This document shows, piece by piece, positions 25,163-38,240 of a stretch of 64,000 bases of DNA. This DNA comes from Penelope pileata (Eukaryota; Chordata; Aves; Galliformes; Cracidae): the NCBI GenBank assembly GCA_013396635.1, contig WBMW01005028.1, forward strand, positions 1-64,000, in the 5' to 3' direction. Position numbers and translations under genes: made by a program. Within the stretch, counting starts at the first letter, position 1; every line of letters starts with the position of its first letter. The notes under the pieces are model-generated. The model was not told the DNA's origin. It saw nothing but the letters and a program-made list of their open reading frames with translations, and did not search any database.

Positions 25163-28100
25163 TCTACATTTTCAATTACTTTGACCAATCTACATTTAAA
25201 TAACTCAGACTGAAAGGGCTTCTACTGTTCATGCTGGGAAGTTATTTCATTATTCCACATTACATTCACTCACATGATGTACATTAAAACACATCTGCTA
25301 TTTCACTATTGCCGTGAGTACTACTTTGTTTTTTCACTACTTATTCTTTTAGCACAGCATTCACATTCATAGAAAGATAAATCATTTTTTTTGCTTGTTT
25401 TAAACACTAATTGCAAAATATCTCATCTTTTCAGGAAGAAAACTTGCCTTGATTCTCCCAGACTACTGGGACCAGGTTCAGAGTTTGGTAGTAATTCAGC
25501 AGATGTTTCTAACTATTTCAAACAAATCTGTGAATACCAAGTAAACCCTGCTTTTAAACTTACAAAGAATTTAGTGAAATTTATTTATATTGATCCAACA
25601 GCACAATATTCAAAACTGTTGGTATTCAAAATGAATGTCATTCCACAAGAGCATGTGATCTTCTACAGAACTTTAATCACCTTGGGAAAAGGCACAGTGC
25701 TTAATCACCTACTAGGTTTATGGAGCAGGCTAGAATTGTGTATGGTGTATCAGGCAGACAATAACAAAGCAGAATATTCACCTAAGTTCCTGAAGTATAT
25801 TCTCTTATACCTGCTCTTGAAAAGAAGCAGAAGGTATGGAACTAATGCATATCATGAGGCTTACTTACAGGAGTGCTGCAGAGCTGTGCTTACAAGAGGA
25901 GAATCACAGAAGGGAAAGGCTTAGTGCCCCTGTACAGGCTCTGGTATGCCTCTGGCAGCTCTGGCAGCCCTTTGTGACCAGAAACTTAGTGACCAAACTA
26001 CTTCCTTTTTCAGTGGAGCGAGAAGGAGAAAGGTTGAAAAAAAAACCCTCCAGGAAAAAAGTGTAGGAATGTCTACGTGTTGAATCTTGCAGGGATTTTC
26101 CATATGAAGGGGTAATACTACTGAAAGGATGAAGACTTCTGGCCTACAGTGTTTGATTAGACTCTAAATTAAAATGAAGTGAAGTTCTAGATAGATTTTG
26201 AAATGTATTCCTCGGTGCTACTAAATTTCTAATAACCTGGATATCAAAGTGTATAAATCATACATGTACTCTTGCTCTGTAATGGCACAAAACAAAGACT
26301 GAATATAAGTTTTAGTGCAATCTTAAGGAAGAGATTGTCCTTTGTAAGCTCAGTTAGGCAGTTTGTTATGCATGAATTCATTATTCCAGCAGACTGGTTC
26401 TCACAACTGAGTATATCCAATGGATTCAATTGTCACTGTAAAATAGTCTCACATGTAATGTTTGTAGAGATTTCCAAAGCAACTGATGATAAATTTTAAA
26501 ATCACTTTACTGTGTCTGAAGACTCGTATCAACATGGGCTTCAAAAATAATGGAAAGGTGAAGTACATTTCCATAGTGCTTAGAGGCATCACAATAAACT
26601 GGGAAAAGGACACTGCACTACATCTCCTGGGTAATTGCATTTTGTGTCCATTGAGCCCAGGAATCCCTAAACATAGCGTACTGTCTCTGCCTTGTTTTGC
26701 TGTTTCACAGGAGGAAGGCATCCTGCTGCTTGCTGGTGGCCTTCAGGGAGATGTTGTTTCTGCACTCCTGCACATGGCTGTACCAAGTGATGCATAACCC
26801 AGAAAGTGAGACAGTTCTGAAAAGATGCCCTTTGCAAGGGCCAGCAGGGACAGAAAGAACATGTACAGCATTAGAAGGGGTAATGTGCAATCCCACTAGG
26901 TTAAGGCGATATTGTAGGTAAGGGATTAACCCAGGAAAAAAAAAAAAGGATATTATTCCTTTAAAAAGGAAAAAAGTAAAAGCTAATTAAAGTAAGTTGG
27001 AAAGGACTGTCTTAGCCCTGAATGCTAATGGAAAGAATTAGCAATCAAAAAGTTCACTGCTGAAAGGTAAGTTCCTTAACCAAAAATAAACTGTTCAATT
27101 AATCAAACATGTTTTAAAATTACATAATTTATTTTATGAAAATGCTTAGACTTTCTGATTCTCACTCCTTCCTAATGGTGAATTTGATCCTTTCATTCCT
27201 CTTTTCAACATCAAAAGAGACCTCTGCTGCATAACATCATTAAATGGGCAGTTACCACTGAGAGAAATAAATCCATTTGGTGAATGGAAATCCTGAGAGA
27301 GTGACAACATTTCTAAAAGCTGCATTTAAAATGTTGTCCTCTGTGTGCATGTGTAGTTGAGTATGGACAAGTGTTCAGAAGTGTGATTGTTTAGAAAATA
27401 CTGTCTGTGTTTAAAGAAATTAGAAAGAAATCACAAGTTATTTGTTTTCCATGTTGTTTTGCTATTTTGCAAAAGCAGAAAGACATCTTTGCCATTAGCC
27501 TGTGTATAATATGGTTGCATCTAGCAAGAGTGGCTAATTTGGAAAGATACAGATGTGCTGCTTTGACACAGATCAGTTTTAGAGGCTATTCAGAAGCAGC
27601 AGCAGCAACTATCTTCCTCTCCCTGTAAAACTAGTGTCCAACTTCTTCTAACAAAAAAAATAGGTGAGCATGTGCACGTCATGCACAAGATCAGCATGAG
27701 AATAACACCTGTAAACACCAGGATAAGGCTTTTCTTTTCAGCAATAAAGTTTTAGTATCTTAATTCCCAAAAAGATTTATCAAGACATGTAGAGGCTTTC
27801 CCAGTTCACAGACCAGAATAGAACTGTTTTACTAGATACTGGCACTTACGTTACAGGTTATGCACCAGGATACTGTGAGGGAGATATTCCCTAGCAGACA
27901 AACAGATAGAAAATAGAAAACTCATGTTGTGGTCTGCTTCTGTTTATTTTGGTTTATTATTGCTCATATTACTCCACAGCTGCATCCACCTTACTCTTTT
28001 CTAGAATGTACTGGTTTATATTTAAGTGACTTTTAATACTGAGTACTTCTCGTTCCTTCCTAAATGCTCGTTTTTATGCATATGAAAAACTGAACATCCT

Positions 28101-31100
28101 CTGTTGGACATGACTAAGAAAAGCAGTTTTCAGGATATAATTCCTGTCACATTAAGACATGCTATTCAGACTGTTCAGAACAAAAGGGAAATGTAATAGA
28201 CCTTAAACTTGGGTGAACAGGACAACCATGGTGTGAACTGCTATACTAGGGAAAAACTTGCAATAGTTTAGTAGTTAAATAGTTAAGAGCAGAGGATGAT
28301 CTTGCAAGAAATTATCCTTCTGTTGAAAAGAAATGTCTAGACTGGAGGTCATAAAAAATATATTATACTATATATGTTCCTCTTTACTGATATATTTTTA
28401 AAAGCTACTTGAACCTGTCACATAGGGCTTCATCTGGTGCTCTTTGAAGTTAATGGAAATCATTGAATTGACTTAAGGCCATAGTTCAGGCCTATAATTG
28501 ATTTAAATGAGGTGCTAATTAGGTATGTATATTAATATCTCTGCCTCCTCCAGTTGCTGGTACAACTATTTTACTGTATCTTCACTTATGCTAAATCATA
28601 AACCTCTGGAGAAATATTTTCTTTGACAATAGAGCTGCCTAAAAAATGTGCATGTAAAATATGAAATTTGGAGAAAGGAGGAAAGACAATTTCAAATACA
28701 AAAAATTTGCTGGGATGATGTGCAAGCTTGTCAACAAAAAAAAGTCAAGGTAAAAATATGCTCCATTATGTTTTCAACAACATATTTTATTTGCCCAAAA
28801 GATCTATATTCAACTCTCATTGGATCCTGCCCAAGGATTTTTAACAGTATTTTTAATATTGTCATCTGTTAATTATTCGGAATGCATGCTGTGCTGGACA
28901 AGACACAATCCAGCCATGTGGGCAAGCACATTCACTGATCACTGAGACTACAAGCTCTGTAAAACATATTACCATTTAGGAGTGGCTGGAGAGTAGAGGG
29001 TTGATGTTTGGAAATAAATACTTTGTATGTACAAAATCTTGATGTAATTACTATAACACTCCTTCTACCTAAAGTACTCTACTATGTACTAAGAATCAAA
29101 TTAACTCTCTAATGTGCAGTCACTGTACTATTCTGGTCAATACAAACTTAATTTATCTTCAGGAAAACAGGTAATGTCCTTGAGATGATCTTGTTGCTAT
29201 TCAGGGAGATTGTTATCACCCCACAACTGCATTCAAAGATATAAATGGGAAACGTTGAGAGTAAGTCTTAAGAGATTTTTTTGAAGCTTGACAGCACTGT
29301 GGCACTCTCATTAGAATTAGCTGGATTGCAAAAAAATGGCTTCCAGTCTGAGATAATAGAATCTTTTCATTTTCTCTCAGGCTTTTCCTGTTACTGTATC
29401 TGGGATTATACATTATTTTATTAAAGATTCATGTGAGTTATGAAGTTCAATAATAGCTTTTCATAAACCGTATGCCATATGCAGACATCCTAAACTTCAC
29501 ACAATTCCTGAGCCTACTGTTTGTTATTTTATTTGCCTAATCTAAAGGCCTTAGCGGACCATAAAGAAATTATGTTAGTCACTGTATGGAAATTAAGCCA
29601 ATTAAATATGTTATTAGAATATATCAAACTGAGTAATGTCCTTTAGAGTTCTGTTCAGCTTAAGTCATATGCAATATGATTCCTAGGAATCATGCCTGTA
29701 AATCATTCAACTATAAAAAAATTTTGGATACTTTTCAAAATATTATTGCATTGGTTTTTTTTTACCTGTGAAACAACAGAGACAAATAACATGAATGTAC
29801 CCTCACACTACCAAATCCATTTTTACTGATGATGATCTTAGAATATTTCCAATTTTTTTACTGAGCTTCCCAAGTAAAGCATTGTGATGTATCATTGTTA
29901 TTTTAATACACTTGCAGGTAATTTATTTTTGTCAAGACTTCGTAAAAATGCTAAAGACTCCAAGATCTCAATACAACTAATGGGCTGACATACGTTGTTC
30001 TAAATGAAATTTTCTAGCTTCAACTAATATTTTTGGAAAGGGGATGAAAAAACAGTACTTTTAGATCTTTATAGATTCTCTTCTAAATCCTAAACCTGTG
30101 TCAACATACTCTCAATAATTAACAAAAAAAAACAGTTGTATAGCAGCAAGTGTCTTGTGGGAAGCATATGGCTAGCAGAGCCAGTTTCAGCAAAACCTGG
30201 GCTGGTTTCAGCAAAAGAGAGTTATACGACTGAACCTATTGCATAGGTACAGGCCATTTGCTACAAGAGAAGAAAAGTCTTTTCACAAGTGCTTTAAGTA
30301 CATTCTGCTTTATCATGGTTACGTTTTGGCTGTAAAATAATCTGACATAATTCAGCCATATTGTTATGTAACTTAATCATCTCTTAATTCAAAGAACTTC
30401 AAAAACAAAGCTGATATCTTTGTCAATTTTATTGTCACGGCCTTATTTGCAAAACCTTTTCAATTTACAGAATATCTGAAAAGGAAATATTTTTTTTTAA
30501 TAAATAAAGTGGAAAACAATGCCATTAATTAGTTAATGAATAATCAAAATCTCACATGGTTATATTAGTTGCATCTGTTGTACTTAACATGTAAACGCTG
30601 CCTAGGATAGTCTGCTTTTCCTTACCATCTGTCTATCTATTGGTAAGACTTGAAAAATCCTAAAGGCCTTCACTTATCCCAGCCCACATTTCATTACTTA
30701 CTGGAAAGAGAAATGAGAAAATGTGTGTAAACTCAGAGCTTGGATTCTGCAGGCTTTTTTGCATGGGTGGACATCCTCAATTTTAAAGCCCTATGGATAT
30801 TAATGGGCTCCTACGTATTGACAGGATGTGCACAAAGTTTGCATGAGCAGGACATTACTGTTTAAAATATGCAGTCATCATTAGAAAGCTGTATTTTCTT
30901 GTGCTTATGTAGACTTGAATAGCAAGGGGACACTGCAGGGACATACTTCTGGCCCTCAGATATTGGCAATAAAAATTCTTCAATTAATTTCTGTAATAAG
31001 AGTATATTTTTTGTCTAGTAAAATACAGACCTGTTAGAAAAAATAGACAAACTTGATGCAAAACCAAAAAGTACTGGAGAGAGCATTGACACTGCTGAGC

Positions 31101-32172
31101 CATATACTTTTCAAGAGCAGATGCAGTATTATTACAGTCACTATTACCTAACTATGTTTCATTTCTGAGTAGAAAAAAACTATTATTAGGTAGATGGTGC
31201 CAACATTCAATTTTCTTCAGTTTAATTTGCTCAAATATATGCAGATTCAAAAAAATGTGTAGAGAAAGAGTATATTTAATATTATATATAAATTCATCTT
31301 TAATCACATATCCTACATTGAATAGACAATAGATTGTTAGCTTAGTCATTCTTGTGTCATCCTATGGGATTCAGATCTTTGACAGTAGATTGAAAGAAGA
31401 GGGACTTGGACCTTGGATTTACACAAGCAAGATGACTAATGTGCTGGCCAGCAACTTCTGGTTGTCTTTCACTGTTATTGTTGTTGATTTATGCTTATTT
31501 TATTTTATTGTTTGTTTCCTTAATAGGTTTTGTTTCTTTGTTTGTTTGCTTGATTTTTGGCTATTGTAAGATAAGGTAGAGCACATCTTCCAAAACAGAT
31601 GAGAATGTGTAACAGGGGAAAAAGTAGGGTTGAGGTGATGGCGTCCTTTCAGATGGTAAAGCAAGCGTGATCAAAGAGACGTAAAATATTTGTATCAAAG
31701 GCAGTGTCTTACTCATTCTTTGTGAATCTCTGGTAAAGATGTATCAGAGTGTACATATCAGTTTCTGGGTGCTTGCAACTATACTCCATTTATTTTTCTG
31801 CTTTAATAGTTAATTTTATTTGCAAATTGGGATAATATTGGAGTGTTCTTCCTTTAAATTGTTTAGTTGAATTTCTTATTCATAGGAATCCTAAAAACAG
31901 ATGAATCTGGGACTTTTCCTGTTTGTTCTTCTGAAAAGTTCTGCAGCTGATGACTTGCCTACTGTTTCCTATTACAGTGACAACTATGTCTTTAGTCTTG
32001 CCACCCTAGAAAGATTAGATTAAACGTGCACAGACTAATCCTAAGGCTTGCAATGGGCCACAAAAATAAAGATGTCTGTTTGTGTGGGGTTGTGGAGTGC
32101 AGAAAAGAGCTAGTAAGTTTCTCAGCATTTAAAGCAAACATCAGATTTGTTATGTACACTGATTCCAGAGGA

Positions 32173-32220
32173 ATGGAGAGATCATAAGTATCATAAGTAT
32201 GGAGAGATTATAAGTATCTT
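32173..32220. repeat. 26-bp imperfect tandem duplication beside a CR1
   Basis: ATGGAGAGATCATAAGTATC begins at 32173 and a near copy with one change (ATTATAAG in place of ATCATAAG) begins at 32199; the first copy also carries an extra ATAAGT unit. The array abuts the 5' edge of the CR1 that starts near 32228. Confidence 0.85.
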
Positions 32221-32227
32221 AGTTGCG

Positions 32228-32543
32228 GGAGGCAAATGGAGGTGGGGAACCTCTTTTCAGTGATCAGTGGGGACAGGACAAGGGGCAATGGCCTTAAGCT
32301 GGAGCACAGGAAGTTCCGCACCAACATGTGGAAGAACTTCTTCACAGTGCGGGTGACGGAGCACTGGAACAGGCTGCCCAGGGAGGTTGTGGAGTCTCCT
32401 TGCCTGGAGATATTCAAGACCCGCCTGGACGCCTACCTGTGCAACCTGCTGTAGGGAACCTGCTCTGGCAGGGGGGCTGGACTCGATGATCTCTCAAGGT
32501 CCCTTCCAACCCCTGCAATTCTGTGATTCTGTGATTCTGTGAT
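32228..32543 (+). mobile_element. CR1 LINE 3' fragment, least-decayed copy in the window
   Basis: A 5'-truncated CR1 in sense orientation. From 32236 to 32454 a single uninterrupted frame of 72 codons matches the very end of CR1 ORF2: DRTRGNGLKLEHRKF, then WKNFFTVRVTEHWNRLPREV, then a TAG stop at 32452-32454. The 3' UTR follows with GGACTCGATGATCTCTCAAG and CCCTTCCAACCCC, and the element ends in three perfect ATTCTGTG octamers plus AT at 32518-32543. It cannot transpose because the polymerase core and endonuclease are missing. The octamer variant (ATTCTGTG instead of ATTCTATG) and intact frame distinguish it from the other copies and suggest a different, younger subfamily. Confidence 0.96.
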
Positions 32544-35500
32544 AAAAGTCATTGAGAGGATTGTAGGTGTATAAGAGCTAGATGTTTTGAATAATATTTG
32601 CCAGTGAGGTTCAAAATTGTTTGTATTGCACACAGAGGAAAATAGCTGCGGGTCTTGGAATAAGTGTTCTCTCAGTGCAGAAAAACAATCTTTCTAAACT
32701 GCAACTTTTTTTCTTTTAGCAGAAGAAAATGATTTAATTCCCTAGTCGATATAAAACCTGCACTGCATACAAGTGAAGTCCAGTCTTCTTATGTTGTTCA
32801 CCCTTCAGATATCTTTATTTTTAAGGAAACATTCAGCTACTAAAATTCCACTTAAAAGATTCCCATTTCCTAACAAGACTGCCTCTTGGGGATTATACGG
32901 CATGTCCTTGAAGAATATATTCTTTTTTCTGGAGCAGCCTTTCTATTGAACAAAAGGCTAGAAGTGCAAACAGTGACAGTGAAAGTTTTCTTGGTAATGA
33001 GCCTCAAACCTGGCCTGCATAACCCATTAGGATAGTGCAATGTCCACATCTGATTTAGTGACTGGCCTCTGCTTTAGGAGTGTGGCCAAAGATGGATGCT
33101 GGTGCCAGCAGTGCAGAAGTGTTTGCTTGTGTGTAGTGTATACACCTGTCACCTGGTAACCGAGACTGCCAAATTCATTTCATAGGCCAATGATTCTCTA
33201 TTAGAAGGCATTCCAAAACATTGTGTTTTATGACGGAGAAACTCAACTTATCTGGAAATGCATCACATACACAGAAAAAAGTTAGAGAAATACATTTTAT
33301 TAAGTTTACTATCCTGAGGTACTTTTACCTTTATTAGTTCCAGAAAGTTCTATTTGTGCGCATATTATATTTCCAAGAAAGGGGAAAGGGAAAAGACCAC
33401 ATGGAATTGGTGCCCTTACCTGCTGTGGGTCCCACTAATTTCAAGAAATACATCTTATGTATCAAATTTTACTCTAGCAAAAAAAAAGGAAAAGCACTAA
33501 AAACTCAAAAAAAAAAAAAAAAGAATACATCAGCAAAGTCATTACTATAAAGGAACCCATTTTTATCTGGAAACATGAAGGATATGTTTTCCTATCTAAG
33601 CCATTTTATATCCTAAGTTTTGGTTAGGTTTCAGACCTATGATCTATACTGTATGTTTGGATTGTTCTCTTTTTAATTTTAGAAATAGACTTTTTCACCT
33701 GCTTAAATATAGTCTGTTACTGCTAAATTGCTATTTCCCCTTCATACACACATATCAAAATATGCAGTTTTCCCAGAACAGACATTTTGGCCCCACAGTA
33801 ATAATTTCTACACCTACTCACCAAGCCCACCTGCAGCTTTTTAAAATATATGTTTAGATTTACTCCCAGCTGTTCCCGTGGCTCCTGTGTTCTTGCTTGC
33901 CTGACTTCTTCATTAGAAGTTTAAGATCTAAACACCCACACTTTCTGAGCAATCCACAGAAGTGAGTAACACTTCACAAGTAGTGAATCACTTCTGCCAT
34001 TACTGCTCCATTTGTGCTTCGTAAGAAATGACAACTAAATGCCTGCAATGGTACTGGTCAGCTATTCCACTCAGTTTCTGCAAAGGTCACAGCATTCTCA
34101 GAGGAGAGGCTGAGTGGTCTGCAATTCTCAAAGTCAAAGCAAGCATTTTGTGTTAACGTTAGTGAATGTTTGCCCTGCCACATCATCAGCTCAGAAGCAA
34201 GAACAAAGACCCAAACAAATTCAGGCAAAAAACTCTATCGTCTGATGTACCCAAATTCCTCATTTCAAAGATAGAATTTGGTCCTGAAATGGATGTTACT
34301 CAGAACTCATATTCTTTGAGGTACCCAGGAAAATAATTTGCTCATTTCTTCAGCATTTCTTATGTAGTTGGCATGGTCAAGAAAGCATTTTCGGAACTAT
34401 TCCATGCAGTGTACTAGCTGGCAAAATCCAGAGTAGAGGGCTGGGAGCTTCAGCCCATTTTGGATCATAAGATATCAGAGAAATTAGTCATTTGTCATCT
34501 GAAAGAGATGCGCTTTCGTCCATGAGCAACATGTAAATCAATGTGCAGAACAATTTCAAAACAAAAATCTGATAAGAGTGGATGGTTCAAAATACTTTAA
34601 TTTGATGCTCTGGTGCCACATTGGTAAACCGAGGACAGATCTTTGGAAAAAAGCAAGAAATAAGTAGTAGGAAACATCAAACAGCCTTTCATCCCTCAGA
34701 TCGTTAAAAACTGAAAGCTGTTACCACCTGATTAATGTTGGATGGGCTATGGCAACATCAATCCAATCTCCTAGGAAGAAAGACTAGATTCACACAAACA
34801 AGATTCATGTCCTGCTTTTACTCCAAAGTCCCACTTAGATCCCACTTTGGGTGAGTGAGTAAGAAAACCATAATCTCCAAATCCCCACTCAGCTGTTGTC
34901 TGCTCTGGAATTAGCTAAATTGCATTGGTATCCCAGATTATATATGCATTTTCATTTAGTGTTTTCAGTTCTGTTCTGAGAAAGACAGGAAGTTACTCAT
35001 GTTGATCACAATGATCCTTATGCGTAAGATTTGTCAAGAACTCTTGACATCTCATCCTTCCCTCTGTCTTCCTAAAGATTTAAAAGTCTGTTCTAAGGAT
35101 TTATAAGTGGGTCCAAACAAATGCCCAGCAAACAAGTATAGCTGTTTCTGTGGCTTTCTGTCAGAGAGAGGCAGAGAGTTTCAGTATGACTCCCACCCAA
35201 TTATGGGCGACTAGAGGTTTTCTTGAAAGGAATCAAGTTTGAATTGAAGAAAGTCCTGTACTCTTTCAGCATGGACACACTTGCAAGTCCTTTTGTTCGC
35301 TTCAGTCTGGGCATTTCATGACACATAAATAACTATCAAGCCAAAAAGCTAAGGTTGAACATAACTTTAAGCTAGTCCATTGCTTTGAAAAGGAAGTGAC
35401 CAAAAAAAATTAGAGCTCTTGCTTCACTACATCACAAATATGTACTATTTGTCTAAATGCTTGCAACCCTAAGTCACTCTTCTGCAGAAACTTGAAGATA

Positions 35501-37059
35501 TTGTGGATCCTTTTGGTCCACAAAGTAACATTATAAAAAATGTTCAAATTGCAGTGGAAGTCAGAGAACAAACTAAAAAAGTATAATGCAAGGGAATGCT
35601 CCTATTTCCTTCATTTACTGATTTTTCTGGCAGACCAACACCAAGACATGGTAAGCACGCTTGAATATGTTATTGCCAGTGTAAAGTTTTTTTTATTGCC
35701 AACTAATTTCTGAAAACAACAAATTTAATTCAATAATGTAGACTTCCAAAAATCATTTACCCCAAAATAGTATTGTTTATAAGTATTTATGTTTTGTTTG
35801 TTACAGGACTGAATGGAAGCTGAGATGATCGCAGAGAAGCATTCCCTGCTATGGAGCTCTTATTCACCTGGCAGAGCTTGTTGGGGACCTGCTCAATAGA
35901 TGACTCAGGTTATGTATGTGACCTTGGCTATGGCCTTACACACAATGATGAAGAATTTGTTTTCAATAATGTTAGGAGTATCTACTTGAAAAATATTAAA
36001 GGTGTTTTCCTGATCATACAACTATTGATTTCTCACTTTAATTTTATTTGAATGCTAGATGTTCTTTCTTAAACTCCACTTCAGTGTAATTTTGGAACAC
36101 GCGTTAATAAATAGCAGCACTCTACCTATTATTGAACATTCAAAATATTTATTCTTGTATATATTTTCAAACCAGTATTCTTATGAATACAAATGTTCCT
36201 TGGAAGGATAGATTGATGCATATTTATTTGTTATTACATAATTTTTTTTGCTTACCTAAACAAAATTCAAGGTTATATTACTTTTACACAGAATTCCCTT
36301 CCTGAACTCACAGCTTTCTTTTTAGCATACCCTTCCATGCTCAGTGACCCAAACACTTAGCAAATGTCTCCCTCCGTTCTACTTCAAGAAAAATATGATA
36401 ATCAGATATTAAAATACTCTAGTATCTACTTCTTATTCCTTAGCAGGCAAATCAAGCACAGATCCAACTAACAAAGCATATCCCTTAAGCCCTCAAACTG
36501 CTACAGATGGTACTGGCTGAAACTTATGTAGAGAAGACTGGATGTAACCCCTAAGCACAACTCTGCTACCATAGAGGTAGCTGGTTCTGTCCGAATTTGA
36601 ATGACGATAACCATAAAATAAAAAGAAATTACTTCACAGCATAAGCCATTTCAGTCTTTTCTGATTCTCTGGTGCAGTCTTCATGATATCCAGAGAAAGA
36701 TACCTTGTAGCTTTAGTATTCTGGATAACAAAATTCTACAATAAATGAAAAATTTTCCATAAATTTCCATGAACATAGTCTTCATTCACCTAGAATTGAA
36801 GACAAGTGAAAATGGTTGTTGTTTATCTCTAATATATCCAGCCACATAAATACTGGCTAGTGAATTACCATTGCAATTAAGTCAGGAAGGATACAGAAAC
36901 AAATGTTTTTATATAGCATTTCTTAAACATCGCCCTAAAAGTCTTTCTCATTATTGTGCTCTAAAGAGAAGGTAATTGGAAACTCTTATGCTTAAATTAG
37001 TCACCAGGAACCAGATTTCTCGCTTCCTCAAGGTTGATATATTTGGTGTCTAAAGAATG
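32544..37059. other. Unique AT-rich DNA, no gene seen
   Basis: No exon, transposon or RNA gene is recognisable. A 16-base A run at 33507-33522 is the main low-complexity feature. I looked for a processed pseudogene ending in it and did not see one. Open frames are 72 codons or fewer. Confidence 0.55.
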
Positions 37060-37061
37060 TA

Positions 37062-37624
37062 CGAGGGCTGCTCTGAAAGTAGCAGCCTATTTTATTATAT
37101 TGGCCCACAACATCAGAGGCAGATGTTGGTGGTATGGCAGGAGAAATTGAACTTTCCTGCTAACATTTCATTACATTTTGTTGCCGTTTGACAGATGGCA
37201 GCAGTGGGGGCAGTCTGACAAAATGGCGTCTGACATGGAAGTGCGTATGAAGCAAAGGTGTGGAAATGAATTCCTCCATGCAGAAAGACTGCACTCATTG
37301 GCATTCATAGATGCTTGCTGAACATTTATGGAGACCAAACACTGAACGCAAGCACAGTGAGGCTGTAGGTGGTGAGTTTCAGCAGTGGTGACACTGACAT
37401 GAAGGACAAGACATACATGTGCAAGCCTTGCAGATTTTTACAAGCAGGTTCTTGTTCATCACTGTTGAAAATGTATAGCTAATAGTGGTGACTGTGTTGA
37501 AAAATAGTGTTTTGTAGCTGAGAATTTGTTCTCTCTAACAGTGTTATTGCGCTCTTTGTAGCTGTTATAGTTTCCATGGGGGGGAAAAAAAATGTATGAG
37601 GCATTACTTTCAGATCAACCTACG
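37062..37624 (+). mobile_element. Non-autonomous mariner-type DNA transposon (Galluhop/Mariner1_GG-like)
   Basis: A 563-bp element flanked by the target dinucleotide TA at 37060-37061 and 37625-37626. Its first 20 bases (CGAGGGCTGCTCTGAAAGTA) match the reverse complement of its last 20 at 16 positions, so these are terminal inverted repeats. Inside, an ATG at 37223 opens a frame beginning MASDMEVRMKQR, the N-terminal helix-turn-helix side of a mariner transposase. It stops at 37319-37321 after 32 codons because of a small indel. Past the presumed deletion, sequence resembling the transposase C-terminus and 3' UTR continues to the right repeat. The catalytic DDD domain is absent, so the element could only move with enzyme supplied elsewhere. 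The galliform family name is from recognition, not a search. Confidence 0.9.
37223..37321 (+). pseudogene. Broken N-terminal remnant of mariner transposase
   Basis: A 32-codon frame plus stop inside the + strand mariner. It begins MASDMEVRMKQRCGNEFLHA, matching in place and sequence type the start of the sister frame on the minus strand at 43228-43527. The frame is lost in the segment that should form the first DNA-binding helices, and a TGA follows. The catalytic domain is not present anywhere in the element, so this is a relic. Confidence 0.8.
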
Positions 37625-37626
37625 TA

Positions 37627-38054
37627 AGATGTGGATGAAACTTCGGTTCTGCAGCTTTCATAGCATCTATCTTCTGAGTGAATACTTAAGATTGAAATTT
37701 AACATGACAGTTTGTGTCCCCAGTTTAAATCTTACTGCACTAGCAATGTAAGATCATGAAGTGAGGAGGGAAAAGAATTCAGACAGACTGCTAGCAGAAA
37801 GAAGCAAGTCCCCCAGGAGACCTTCAGAGGGGCACTTGGTCCACCCATCTTGGGTGCCTCCCTCTTCCTTTAACAATCAGGGTTTGCACAGAGCAAGACA
37901 AAGTAGATGCATCTTTATCGGGATCTCCAAGAAACATTAAGTATCTACATCAGATTCTCACCCACTCTAGATGTCTTCTGAAGCAATTGCAGAAGTTGAC
38001 AAAGTCTATTGTAAGAGACTACAGTTCAGCCTGGGCCATGGTGGTTTCACAGGG
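37627..38054. other. Short unique stretch between mariner and CR1
   Basis: About 430 bases with no recognisable gene or repeat. Confidence 0.5.
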
Positions 38055-38240
38055 TTATAGAATCATAGAATGGAAGGAAACTGGAAGTTGGAAGGGACTT
38101 CAAAGACCATCCAGTTCCAACTCCCCTGCTGTGGGCAGGGTTTCCATACACTAGATCAGGCTGCTCGGGGCCCCATCCAACCTCTCCTTGAATGCTTCCA
38201 GAGATGGGGCATCCACAGGTTCTTTGGGCAGCCTGTTTGA
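38055..38240 (-). mobile_element. CR1 LINE 3' fragment, antisense
   Basis: The + strand shows a reversed CR1 3' end: ATAGAATCATAGAATGG, then AGTTGGAAGGGACTTCAAAG, CATCCAGTTCCAACTCCCCT and CCATCCAACCTCTCCTTGAA, up to GGCAGCCTGTTTGATAG near 38240. Beyond this the expected antisense ORF2 tail is no longer recognisable, so the copy is about 185 bp long and 5'-truncated. The 67-codon minus-strand frame over it (38151-38354) contains the expected CR1 C-terminal remnant NRLPKEPVDAPSLEAFKERL. Downstream sequence (38241-38350) could be a very diverged continuation, but I could not support that. Confidence 0.92.

Larger units (their letters stand above)
24029..32227. other. Unique AT-rich DNA, no confirmed gene
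   Basis: Contains the window's longest open frame (25391-25924, 177 codons), which begins at a TTG; its first in-frame ATG is at 25631, leaving about 97 codons. It has no recognisable domain and is read as chance. A possible non-coding exon at 26711-26917 is listed under findings. Small tandem duplications lie at 24773-24826, 25121-25162 and 32173-32220. TAAT-rich spots occur near 28495-28545 and 30523-30548. No RNA gene was recognised. Confidence 0.5.

Noticed and set aside
25391..25924. 177-codon frame as a protein-coding gene
   Set aside because: It starts at TTG, its ATG-initiated part is about 97 codons, it has no recognisable domain, and such a frame can arise by chance in 64 kb. Kept only as a low-interest check.
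33507..33522. A16 run as the tail of a processed pseudogene
   Set aside because: No coding-like sequence, AATAAA-positioned 3' UTR or flanking target duplication was recognised upstream.
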